This document shows, in pieces, positions 26,990 to 34,277 of a stretch of 64,000 nt of DNA. Location: positions 1-64,000 of the forward strand of contig JAQUXP010000009.1 in assembly GCA_028692395.1 (NCBI GenBank). Reading direction: 5' to 3'. A program made the position numbers and the translations under genes. Under the pieces are notes generated by a model. The model made no database searches. It was not told the DNA's origin and worked only from the letters and a program-made list of their open reading frames with translations. Numbering within the stretch: position 1 is the first letter of the stretch; each line of letters begins with the position of its first letter. Origin of the DNA: Lachnospiraceae bacterium (GTDB lineage Bacteria > Bacillota > Clostridia > Lachnospirales > Lachnospiraceae).

Positions 26990-27988
26990 ATGATGAAAAG
27001 AAGAGTTTGGAAAGGGAGTGCACTGTTTCTGGCGTTGCTGCTGGGGTTTTCACCTCTTGCAGTCCCAAAAGTTCAGGCAGCAGTGGCAGTTGATACCGCA
27101 GCACTTTGCTCTGTAGATTTTTCTATTGCCGGTGAGTTTACAGAACTTAAGGAGATGCCGGGTGGAGTGAAGATCAATCTCTATCAGGTGGCATCTGTGG
27201 ATGCCCAGGGAAGCTATCAGGCAGTGGCACCATTTGAAAGCGTGGATGTCAGTGCCCTGCATGACAGTGGTACAGCCGCTGAGGTGTGGGCACAGAGAGC
27301 AGCCGATGCGGTACAGCTGAAGGATCAGGCAGAGATTGCTAAGACAGGAGCTACTGATACAGAGGGAAAAGCCAGTATGACAGATCTCGCTACGGGGCTT
27401 TATCTGGTAACGGCGGATGAAGTACAGTCGAAGCAGTATACCTACAGCTTTACACCATATCTGCTGGCACTGCCGAATAACTACTATCAGACAACAGGTT
27501 CAGATGATTGGATCTATGATCTGACAGGCGAGCAGACCTTAAGTCTGAAACCGGAGCAGTCACCAAGATTTGGAGATCTGCGAATCGATAAAACCCTGAT
27601 TAATCAGAATATTACCATGGGAAGCAAGGCAACCTTCGTCTTCCAGGTAGATATCGAGACACCCCAGGGAAAGAAGAGTCAGCAGACACTGGCACTTACC
27701 TTTGAGGAGATCGGAACAAAGAATTCTCTGGTGAAGGGAATTCCGGCAGGGTCTAAGGTAACGGTAACAGAGATTTACAGTGGAGCAGGCTACACCTTAT
27801 CAGCAGCCTCCACGGGAACCCAGACGGTCACCATCGTAGCGGATACAGAAACTCCCGTATCCTTCGAGAATGTACATGATGGTCGTGTAGTTGGCGGATA
27901 TGGAGTTATCAACAACTTTACCTTGGATGATAATAATCTGTATACATGGAAGCAGCTGGATGATATTACAGAGACAACATTACAGTAA
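26990..27988 (+). CDS. FctA-like minor pilin subunit lacking a sorting signal
   Basis: The 332-residue secreted protein has a signal peptide ending near VQAA. The first half resembles the FctA/Spy0128 N-domain (GVKINLYQVASVD, LATGLYLVTADEVQ, YTYSFTPYLLALP). The second half is an IgG-like module (RIDKTLINQNITMGSKATFV, GIPAGSKVTVTEIYSGAGYT) with an E-box-like TEIYSGAGY. It then stops after NLYTWKQLDDI with no LPxTG motif, hydrophobic helix or basic tail. It therefore cannot be a sortase donor, but could be an acceptor held at one end or a soluble partner of the SipW-type proteins. The ribosome binding site is AGGAGG. Confidence 0.75.
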   Translation: MMKRRVWKGSALFLALLLGFSPLAVPKVQAAVAVDTAALCSVDFSIAGEFTELKEMPGGVKINLYQVASVDAQGSYQAVAPFESVDVSALHDSGTAAEVWAQRAADAVQLKDQAEIAKTGATDTEGKASMTDLATGLYLVTADEVQSKQYTYSFTPYLLALPNNYYQTTGSDDWIYDLTGEQTLSLKPEQSPRFGDLRIDKTLINQNITMGSKATFVFQVDIETPQGKKSQQTLALTFEEIGTKNSLVKGIPAGSKVTVTEIYSGAGYTLSAASTGTQTVTIVADTETPVSFENVHDGRVVGGYGVINNFTLDDNNLYTWKQLDDITETTLQ

Positions 27989-28001
27989 AGGGGGATGCGT
28001 G

Positions 28002-28511
28002 ATGAGAATACATTTGAGTAAAAAGAAAGCTGGTCTTGCAGCCCTGGCACTGGTTCTTGTAGCCGCTCTTTCCATAGGAACTGCACTGGCTTACTTTACC
28101 ACCTATTCCAGCGCAGAGGGCACAGTTACCATGGACATGGGCTTCACCGAGACGGTACCTCACGAGAAGGTAGATAAGGACGGAAAGCATGTTACCATAG
28201 AAAATGTGGGCGATTATGACTGCTACGTAAGAGTGAAGGCATTTGCCTCCATCGAATTGAAGTATCAGGCGCCGGGCAATGACTGGAACGAGGGAGAAGA
28301 CGGTTACTGGTATTACGATAAGATACTTCCGGCGAAAAAAACTTCTTCCGAGCTGACCATCAGCTATACATATCCGGTAGTGTCTGATGAGGATAAGAAT
28401 CAGGAATTCAACATTGTGGTAGTACAGGAATGTGCACCGGTGATCTACGATGGGGACAATCAGCCAACAGCAGACTGGACCAATCCCATTACAACGGAAC
28501 CCACAGAGTGA
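28002..28511 (+). CDS. Small secreted protein with SipW-type signal peptide (TasA/CalY-like), 1
   Basis: The 169-residue protein opens with a basic stretch, a hydrophobic helix and TALAYFTTYSSAEGTVTM. That A-Y-F-T pattern just after the predicted cleavage point is the mark of SipW-dependent exports such as TasA and camelysin. A beta-rich domain follows (HVTIENVGDYDCYVRVKAFA, ELTISYTYPVV), ending in a short NPITTEPTE tail. There is no sorting signal. Relatives form amyloid-like or filamentous matrix fibres. A GGGGG ribosome binding site precedes ATG 28002. A SipW-type peptidase gene closes the operon. Confidence 0.75.
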   Translation: MRIHLSKKKAGLAALALVLVAALSIGTALAYFTTYSSAEGTVTMDMGFTETVPHEKVDKDGKHVTIENVGDYDCYVRVKAFASIELKYQAPGNDWNEGEDGYWYYDKILPAKKTSSELTISYTYPVVSDEDKNQEFNIVVVQECAPVIYDGDNQPTADWTNPITTEPTE

Positions 28512-28531
28512 CAGGGAGGAGAGGATAGAAA

Positions 28532-29275
28532 ATGAAAAAGAATAAAAGATCATTTCCTGTAAAATCGACTCTGCTCTTTGCGGCGGCGGGAATCCTGATG
28601 CTTGGAAGTGCTGTGGGAAGTACAAGAGCAGCACTGACCTATTACAGTGAGAATTATTCCGCACAGATGAATATGTTAAGCATCGGTGTTACCTTACAGG
28701 AAAATGGAAAAGATATCAGCAGCAGAGATTATCAGCAGAATGGAAGCTGGGCCGAAAACTCAGGAATCCTTCTTAAGAATCTGATTCCGTCTGGTGAAAA
28801 GTTCACACCGGGAAAAGCCTATGAAGAAAAGCTCAGCGTAAAGAACAGTGGAAGCATCGATACATTTGTCCGGATGATCGTCACGAAGAGCTGGAAGAAG
28901 GATGACATCAAAGATACCACCCTGGATCCCAATCTGATTGAGCTGAATCTGACCGAGGGAAGTGGATGGACACAGGCGCCTGTCGAGGGTTCCGATGAGC
29001 GTTCCATCTATTATTACACCAACGCAATTCCCGCAGGGGGAAGCAGTAACAACCTGACAGACAGTATCCGTATCGATGGCAAGATTGCCAAAGAAGTGGA
29101 GAAAAAGCAGGAGGGTAATATCATTACCTATGAATATGCTTATAACGGCTATACCTTCTGTCTGGAGGCAGAGGTAGATGCAGTGCAGACCCATAACGCA
29201 GCAGAGGCGATCAAGAGCGCCTGGGGCGTGGACGTAGCTGTTGCTGATGACGAATTAAGCTATCGCTTACAATAA
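28532..29275 (+). CDS. Small secreted protein with SipW-type signal peptide (TasA/CalY-like), 2
   Basis: The 247-residue protein has a basic N-terminus and a hydrophobic segment (TLLFAAAGILMLGSAVGSTR), then AALTYYSENYSAQM, a SipW-type leader ending. The body is beta-rich with a CalY/TasA-like pattern (GKAYEEKLSVKNSGSIDTFV, MIVTKSWKKDD, then a late TFCLEAEVDAVQTHNAAEAI). That last block is common near the end of TasA-like fibre proteins. No wall anchor is present. It lies 20 bp after the first such gene, so the two may be major and minor fibre subunits. Confidence 0.75.
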   Translation: MKKNKRSFPVKSTLLFAAAGILMLGSAVGSTRAALTYYSENYSAQMNMLSIGVTLQENGKDISSRDYQQNGSWAENSGILLKNLIPSGEKFTPGKAYEEKLSVKNSGSIDTFVRMIVTKSWKKDDIKDTTLDPNLIELNLTEGSGWTQAPVEGSDERSIYYYTNAIPAGGSSNNLTDSIRIDGKIAKEVEKKQEGNIITYEYAYNGYTFCLEAEVDAVQTHNAAEAIKSAWGVDVAVADDELSYRLQ

Positions 29276-29287
29276 GGAGGTACAAAG

Positions 29288-30067
29288 ATGAAGAAGAAGC
29301 TTTTGTGCCTTGCCATCGCAGTATGTATGGCTGTAGGCGCACCAATTACAGCAAGTGCAAAGGATTATCCGGGAAAGGATGGCTGGTCTGTTGAGTTTGA
29401 CGGCAGTAAGATGAACAGCAGCTTTACCTCAGATGATATCACAGAGACTACCACTGACATCCAGCCGGGAGACAGCATTACAATGAATATAGCTGTGAAG
29501 AATTCCGGTACCACGGATACGGACTGGTATATGTCCAATGAAGTGATACGGACGCTGGAGGATGCCACGAAGGTAGCCACTGGCGGTACCTATGAGTATC
29601 GGCTGACCTACACAGATCCGAAGAATGCAGAAAATGTTCTGTATGACAGCAACACAGTTGGTGGCGAAGGCCAAAGTGGTCAGGGAACAGGTCTCCATCA
29701 GGCAACAGATTCCCTGGAAAAGTACTTCTATCTGGGAAGACTGACCAGGGGACAGGGTGGCTCTGTACACCTTCGTGTGGCAGTAGACGGTGAGACCCAG
29801 GGTAATAATTATCAGAAGACCCTGGCAAAGCTGCAGATGAAGTTTGCAGTGGAGAAGGTAAAAGCCGGTGAGACCATTACCAGGACGAAGACCGTAACCA
29901 GACAGGCAGCCACAACGAATATCAGAAAGACTGTTAAGACCGGGGATACCAACAGACTGATCCTGCTTAGCGCAATTGCTTTGCTCAGCGGTATCGTACT
30001 TCTGATTATCGGAGTATTGATCGTGAAAAGACGCAAAGATAACAGCGGGGAAGGAGAGCAGAACTGA
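29288..30067 (+). CDS. Surface protein with variant VKTGD anchor motif
   Basis: The 259-residue secreted protein has a normal Ala-x-Ala signal peptide (ITASAKD), a beta-rich domain (DSITMNIAVKNSGTTDTDWY, GTYEYRLTYTDP, GQGGSVHLRVAVDGE), and a C-terminus made of VKTGD (216-220), a long hydrophobic helix and KRRK. That is the layout of a sortase signal, but the usual LP is replaced by V and K before TG. It could be a housekeeping-sortase variant or simply a membrane anchor. Its middle resembles the ectodomains of the two SipW-type proteins, suggesting a base or anchor for that fibre. The stop overlaps the next ATG by one base. Confidence 0.7.
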   Translation: MKKKLLCLAIAVCMAVGAPITASAKDYPGKDGWSVEFDGSKMNSSFTSDDITETTTDIQPGDSITMNIAVKNSGTTDTDWYMSNEVIRTLEDATKVATGGTYEYRLTYTDPKNAENVLYDSNTVGGEGQSGQGTGLHQATDSLEKYFYLGRLTRGQGGSVHLRVAVDGETQGNNYQKTLAKLQMKFAVEKVKAGETITRTKTVTRQAATTNIRKTVKTGDTNRLILLSAIALLSGIVLLIIGVLIVKRRKDNSGEGEQN

Positions 30068-31107
30068 TGAAAAGATGGAGTAGATTATTAGTTTCGCTTT
30101 TGACCTGTTGTATGCTCTTTGGACTGATGGCAGTCGAGGCATTTGCGGCAGAGCCTTATACCTATACCGTGAATCTATATGCAGGAAATAAGGGAACGGT
30201 AAATGGATTAGAGAAAGTTCCCAAAGCAAAACTTTCGGCAGGTTCCAATGTGGATTTTTCCGATGTGGAAATTGTAGTTACAGATCATAAATATTACCCA
30301 AAGGGAATTCGGCGCAGCGGCTGGGATAACGATGAGGTTTTCTTTAACACCATGTCTTTTTCAGTGGATGGTGACATGGATTATGTAGTTGCCTACGGTG
30401 TGACGGCAAAAAAAGTTGCCTATACCGTGAATTATCAGAATGCAGCAGGCGAGGTTTTACTGCCTTCCAACACCTATTATGGTGATATCGGTGACAAGCC
30501 GGTGATCGCTTATCAGTATATCAAGAATTACATCCCCCAGGCGCTGGCGATGACAGGCACTTTAAAGGAGAATGCAGCAGAAAATGTGTTCACTTTTGTC
30601 TATACACCAGGTGCATCGGATACGATCATTACGAATACCGAGGTGATTACCATCCCTGGTGGTACAACCACCACAACCGTTAATGTACCGGGAACCACCC
30701 AGACAGGAACCACGGGAACAGGCACTACGGGAACCGGAACTACAGGAACAGAAACCGGAGCAGCTGCCAATATTGGAAATGCAGCAGCAGCAGAGGCTAA
30801 TACAGCTGCACTCAATGCCGCAGCCGGTAATGCAGGAACCACGGGAACCGGAACCGAAGGAACTGGAGCCAATGGCAATGAGGCAAATGGAACCGGAACT
30901 GAGGGCAATGGCACCGAGGCAATTCCAGACGAGCAGGTTCCTCAGAGTCTGCAGGACATCGATGATGAAGAAGTGCCGGCAGGCAATATAGATGCCGAGA
31001 CAAAGAAGAGCTTTCCAATGGTAGCCTCTATTGGAATCGGCGCAGGTGCGATCGCAGCGCTGGGCGTGCTGTTATTCTTCATGATTAAGAAACGTCGTAT
31101 CAAATAA
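30067..31107 (+). CDS. Membrane-tethered surface protein with Gly-Thr linker and VPAG motif
   Basis: The 346-residue protein has a signal peptide ending at AFAA, then two beta-rich modules, the second MucBP-like (VAYTVNYQNAAGEVLLPSNT, then YIKNYIPQALAMTGTL). A long TG/Ala/Asn-rich linker follows. Near the C-terminus is DIDDEEVPAGN (297-307), then a hydrophobic helix and KKRRIK. The D-E-E-V-P motif resembles sequence I recall before C-terminal helices in other Clostridiales surface proteins, which may be an unrecognised anchor or spacer signal; that is inference. It lacks LPxTG. It may hold the fibre at the membrane. Confidence 0.65.
   Translation: MKRWSRLLVSLLTCCMLFGLMAVEAFAAEPYTYTVNLYAGNKGTVNGLEKVPKAKLSAGSNVDFSDVEIVVTDHKYYPKGIRRSGWDNDEVFFNTMSFSVDGDMDYVVAYGVTAKKVAYTVNYQNAAGEVLLPSNTYYGDIGDKPVIAYQYIKNYIPQALAMTGTLKENAAENVFTFVYTPGASDTIITNTEVITIPGGTTTTTVNVPGTTQTGTTGTGTTGTGTTGTETGAAANIGNAAAAEANTAALNAAAGNAGTTGTGTEGTGANGNEANGTGTEGNGTEAIPDEQVPQSLQDIDDEEVPAGNIDAETKKSFPMVASIGIGAGAIAALGVLLFFMIKKRRIK
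30697..30910. repeat. Gly/Thr-coding tandem repeats in the surface-protein linker
   Basis: Fifteen-base units encoding G-T-T-G-T recur around 30700-30755, and related G-T-G/G-T-E units recur at 30835-30910. The low-complexity stretch is likely flexible and could vary in length between strains. Confidence 0.75.
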
Positions 31108-31125
31108 ATAATAGAAATCCATATA

Positions 31126-31166
31126 ATTCAGGGCAGATTCCCGAAAAATCTGTCCTGGATTCTTTT
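31126..31166 (+). terminator. Hairpin before the sipW-like gene (partial terminator?)
   Basis: CAGGGCAGATT (31129-31139) pairs with AATCTGTCCTG (31147-31157), and a short broken T run (TTCTTTT) follows. This looks like an intrinsic terminator of moderate strength, which would lower expression of the peptidase relative to its substrates. Confidence 0.55.
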
Positions 31167-31192
31167 GGATTTTGGATAGATGAGGGAAGGGT

Positions 31193-31732
31193 TTGTTGGA
31201 AAAACAAGAGAAGAGACAAGAAAATAGAGTAGAGAAGAGACGACCTGCTGCTTTGATTTGCAGCGTAATCGGAACCATACTGCTGGTAGTTCTGATTCTT
31301 GGGTGTCTGCCCCTTACAGTGCCAAAGGTATTCGGTTACCATATCTATACCGTGGTCAGTGGAAGTATGGAGCCTGCGATTCCTACCGGAAGCCTTGTGT
31401 ACATCAAGGCAGTCCCGGCAGAAGAAATTGCGGAAGACGAAGTCATCGCATTTTACGGCGTCATGGATGGGGCATCGATCATTACCCATCGTGTTGTGGC
31501 AAACAGTGTCGTTATGGGACAATTCATCACCAAAGGTGATGCCAATGAAACCAACGATATGGAGCCGATTCCATATGATAACTATATCGGAAAAGTAGTC
31601 CTCTCCATCCCAAAAGTCGGAGGAATCGCCCAGACCGTAACCACCGGTCCCGGCAGGATCGCCGCTTTATGTATGATCGGACTCGCAGTGCTGCTGGAGA
31701 TTGCAGCATCCGTATTAGACAGAAAAAGGTGA
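31193..31732 (+). CDS. sipW: SipW-like (ER-type) signal peptidase I
   Basis: The 179-residue protein has an N-terminal helix (residues 18-40) and a C-terminal helix (ALCMIGLAVLLEIA). The nucleophile is in VVSGSMEP (Ser58), but where bacterial enzymes have a Lys general base this one has His99 (ITHRVV), followed by GDANETND. The Ser/His pattern marks the ER/archaeal/SipW class, which in Bacillus processes TasA and TapA. It thus matches the two SipW-type leaders upstream. It starts at TTG (31193 or 31196) behind GAGGGAAGGG. Its stop codon lies inside the bidirectional terminator. A separate classical signal peptidase is encoded at 33600. Confidence 0.92.
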   Translation: MLEKQEKRQENRVEKRRPAALICSVIGTILLVVLILGCLPLTVPKVFGYHIYTVVSGSMEPAIPTGSLVYIKAVPAEEIAEDEVIAFYGVMDGASIITHRVVANSVVMGQFITKGDANETNDMEPIPYDNYIGKVVLSIPKVGGIAQTVTTGPGRIAALCMIGLAVLLEIAASVLDRKR

Positions 31733-31759
31733 GCCAATCCTGGCGCACCTTTTTCTGTC
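31718..31759. terminator. Bidirectional terminator between convergent genes
   Basis: A perfect 14-bp inverted repeat (31718-31731 with 31746-31759) has A-rich left and T-rich right arms, so either strand yields a stem with a U tract. GCCA and TGGC form a second small stem within the loop. It contains the end of sipW and serves the minus-strand sigma-like gene as well. Confidence 0.85.
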
Positions 31760-31765
31760 TCTATT

Positions 31766-32725
31766 TTAATTAACTGCAATTACATTTGTAGAATACTGTC
31801 CGTTTTCTAAAGTGATGGTAATCGTTATGTTCCCACTTGTTTTTGGCTCAATGGTGTAGACTTTTTTTGCTGTCTCATACACGGGGATTTTTTTGGCATC
31901 AAGGACTGCCACAACACTTTTTACACGCAGCAGGGAGGAAACGGTGATATAATATTCTGTGCTGCCATTGTTTTTATTGGTTCCGCTACTGATTGTGGCG
32001 GCTGGTGTGACGAATAAAAGTGGAAGCAGCAGCAGTCCTGCCAGTATGATTCCAATGATTACCTTGGGAAGAACATAGGTATCCTTCCGGAAGATCCGGT
32101 TAGTGGAAAGCCTGGACACCGGGATTGTATGTGGCTTATAGTTACAGGCATCCAGCACTGTGCTAAGAAGAATATCCGCTCCCTTATAATCCAGTTTGGC
32201 TTCCAGGGCCGGACCGTCTGCCGCCCTCTGCCGTCCATCTTTGGCTTTGCTTCCATGTCCTGCCACAGGAACATGCTTTTGATCAAGAAGCTTTCTGGCA
32301 TGTCGGTACAGCTTCATCAGTGACTGGACGGACTCTCCGGTGGCCAGGGACATTTCTGATCGGGTCAGACTGCGGTAATCGTACATCAGGACGACTCTCG
32401 CCTCGGGAAATGGAAGCTTTTGGACGGCCTCCGGCACCTGGGCGAGGAAAGCTTCCGGCAGCATCTGACAGCAGAGCCGGAAGTTAATCTGGTCAAGCCA
32501 GGGAAGCAGCTGTTCGGTATCGGTGAGCTGCTTGATATGTTTCAGGGCATAGATATACAGCAGCTTTAATACATCCTGCGCCAGGTAAAGATCTCCGGTG
32601 AAATAGCAGGCAAACCGATATTGGTTTTCATAGGTAGCGGCATACAGATCTGCGAAGGAATCACTGTCCCCTTCCATGGTATGCTTGATTAGGGTATAAA
32701 GATACTGGTAATCCAGTTCTGCCAT
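31766..32725 (-). CDS. Sigma-70/ECF-like protein with C-terminal membrane segment
   Basis: The 319-residue protein begins like an ECF sigma factor: a region-2-like segment (SDSFADLYAATYENQYRFAC) and a region-4-like helix-turn-helix (DYRSLTRSEMSLATGESVQS, LMKLYRHARKLL). A hydrophobic helix (about 219-241) leads to an outward beta-rich domain of about 80 residues. The promoter-binding regions are weak matches, so whether it drives transcription is unclear. Sigma-like and membrane parts in one chain suggest a tethered or signalling form. ATG 32725 has AAAGGAG before it, and the gene begins 4 bp after the GGDEF gene. It faces the pilus operon and could control it, though this is not shown. Confidence 0.6.
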   Translation of the reverse strand: MAELDYQYLYTLIKHTMEGDSDSFADLYAATYENQYRFACYFTGDLYLAQDVLKLLYIYALKHIKQLTDTEQLLPWLDQINFRLCCQMLPEAFLAQVPEAVQKLPFPEARVVLMYDYRSLTRSEMSLATGESVQSLMKLYRHARKLLDQKHVPVAGHGSKAKDGRQRAADGPALEAKLDYKGADILLSTVLDACNYKPHTIPVSRLSTNRIFRKDTYVLPKVIIGIILAGLLLLPLLFVTPAATISSGTNKNNGSTEYYITVSSLLRVKSVVAVLDAKKIPVYETAKKVYTIEPKTSGNITITITLENGQYSTNVIAVN

Positions 32726-32729
32726 ATGC

Positions 32730-33431
32730 TCACTCCTTTCCTGCATAGATACGCCGGTTAGCGGATGCAATCAAATCGGTAATACTGTCATTTGCCTCTG
32801 AATCAGCATCACTGTGAAATGCAACCCCGTACTGGCAGTGGATGTGTGGGATGTCTGGCTGAAGATTGAACTGGTGAAGCTGCGCATGGAGACGATCCAC
32901 GAATCCGGTCAGCTGTTTTGCACTGCAGTTTTCAAAAAGTGCAATAAACTTATTACCGCCATTTCTGCCGATAAAGCATTGCCCGGCGGCAACCAGATGC
33001 ATCGTGTCGGAGAAACGGCGAATTGCATCGTCTCCGGCCTGACGCCCAAACTTTTTGTTGATGTCAATGATATTTGTGATATCAATCATAACACAACCCA
33101 TATTGGCAGGAAGCGGTGCACCGATATACTTTTCAATCAGAGAATCACAGCTGAAGCGGTTCGCTATACCACTGATGGTGTCGGCATGGGCCACATGATC
33201 CAGCTGTGTTACATTTTTGTGAAAGATGGAAAAAAGGTGAAAGTCCAGATACAAAAAGACAAAGGACAGAATTAATGTCACCCAGAGTATCACACAGATT
33301 ACAAGAATATGACTGTTTTTCGCAACATAATTTCTTGTGCCGGGATCCAGCAGAATCAGCACAATACTGAGAATTGTTAGTATGGAAAACAGGATAAGCT
33401 GTATAAGCTTCACCTCATTCATTTTCTTCAT
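32730..33431 (-). CDS. Membrane GGDEF-family protein with degenerate active site
   Basis: The 233-residue protein has two membrane helices (about 9-28 and 41-62), then a GGDEF-fold domain (DTISGIANRFSCDSLIEKYI, CVMIDITNIIDINKKFGRQA, GDDAIRRFS). The signature loop reads GGNKF (158-162) instead of GGDEF, so the acidic metal-binding residues are gone and diguanylate cyclase activity is unlikely. Degenerate members usually bind GTP or c-di-GMP as sensors, or act as scaffolds. It is the first gene of a two-gene minus-strand operon with the sigma-like protein, implying a joint regulatory role. AAGGGAG precedes the ATG. Confidence 0.8.
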   Translation of the reverse strand: MKKMNEVKLIQLILFSILTILSIVLILLDPGTRNYVAKNSHILVICVILWVTLILSFVFLYLDFHLFSIFHKNVTQLDHVAHADTISGIANRFSCDSLIEKYIGAPLPANMGCVMIDITNIIDINKKFGRQAGDDAIRRFSDTMHLVAAGQCFIGRNGGNKFIALFENCSAKQLTGFVDRLHAQLHQFNLQPDIPHIHCQYGVAFHSDADSEANDSITDLIASANRRIYAGKE

Positions 33432-33468
33432 AAAAAAAATACTCCCTTCATAAAACTTTTTTCTCTAC

Positions 33469-33508
33469 GGATAGTATAACACAAATCCTGTTTTGTGCTA
33501 TACTATCC
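33469..33508. promoter_or_regulatory. Mirror-image divergent promoter in a 40-bp palindrome
   Basis: A 17-bp arm (33469-33485) matches 33492-33508 in inverse, with one mismatch and a short centre. Each arm carries an extended -10: TGCTATACT rightward (33496-33504) and TGTTATACT on the minus strand. The two promoters serve lepB-map on the right and the GGDEF operon on the left. Neither has a good -35. Confidence 0.6.
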
Positions 33509-33531
33509 TCATGGGTATATTTGAAATACCT

Positions 33532-33557
33532 CCTGCAGCACGAGAAAATGCTGCGGG
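33532..33557 (+). other. Leader hairpin upstream of lepB
   Basis: CCTGCAGCA (33532-33540) pairs with TGCTGCGGG (33549-33557). No T tract follows. It lies in the likely 5' leader of the signal peptidase message; the role is unknown. Confidence 0.45.
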
Positions 33558-33599
33558 CGTGTAGAAGCTTTTCAATTAATCAGGAGAAATTGATGCCAT

Positions 33600-34259
33600 A
33601 TGATAGAGGAAGAAAACATACAAGAGAAGGATAGTAAGATAACGAAGGATTCACCTGTCTGTCCCCCGGGGGACAGCTCCGACGATATACTGGAGAAGGT
33701 GAAGGAAACCATCGTTTTGCAGGAACCCAGGAAGTCGACCTGGCGGATTCGAAAGCTTGCCTGGACCTGGCAGGAGCGGATGGCCTATGATCTGGTCAGC
33801 GTATGTCTGATGATTGTGGTCATATATCTGCTGTTTCACTTTGTAGTGGGGACGGCGCTGGTGAATGGCAGTTCTATGTATCCCACACTGCAGAACAATC
33901 AGCTGGTATTATTTAACCGGCTGAACACCGGATATCAGGTGGGAGATGTGGTAGCGGTTCGGATGCCCTCGGGGGAGTTTTATGTAAAGCGCATCGTGGC
34001 GAAGGCCGGGGATGTGGTGGAGCTTCGAGAGGGGAAGCTTTATGTAAACGATGTGGAAGTGGAAGAGCCTTATGTGTTTGGGGACACGCTGCCGGAGGAA
34101 GGAAACGTGGAGTATCCGCTGACGGTGGAGGAAGGCAAGTATTTTATCCTGGGAGATAATCGGGAAAAGTCTAATGACTCCCGGGCTTTCGGCTCTGTCA
34201 TCAAGGAGCGGATTACAGGAAAAGTCATATTCTATGCCGGAATCCTGCAGCAATATTAA
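33600..34259 (+). CDS. lepB: Signal peptidase I (classical Ser/Lys type)
   Basis: The 219-residue enzyme removes signal peptides from Sec-exported proteins on the outer face of the membrane. It has an acidic cytoplasmic N-terminus of about 60 residues and one membrane helix (about 66-88). The catalytic serine is in NGSSMYPTL (Ser92), the Lys base in FYVKRIVAKAGD (Lys130), and GDNREKSNDSRAFG is the conserved box E. It coexists with the SipW-type enzyme at 31193, and the two have different active-site chemistry. The ribosome binding site AGGAG is 13 bases from the ATG, longer than usual. The methionine aminopeptidase gene follows after 18 bp, so two protein-maturation enzymes share a transcript. 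Confidence 0.95.
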   Translation: MIEEENIQEKDSKITKDSPVCPPGDSSDDILEKVKETIVLQEPRKSTWRIRKLAWTWQERMAYDLVSVCLMIVVIYLLFHFVVGTALVNGSSMYPTLQNNQLVLFNRLNTGYQVGDVVAVRMPSGEFYVKRIVAKAGDVVELREGKLYVNDVEVEEPYVFGDTLPEEGNVEYPLTVEEGKYFILGDNREKSNDSRAFGSVIKERITGKVIFYAGILQQY

Positions 34260-34277
34260 AGGAAAAGAGGAAGAAAG

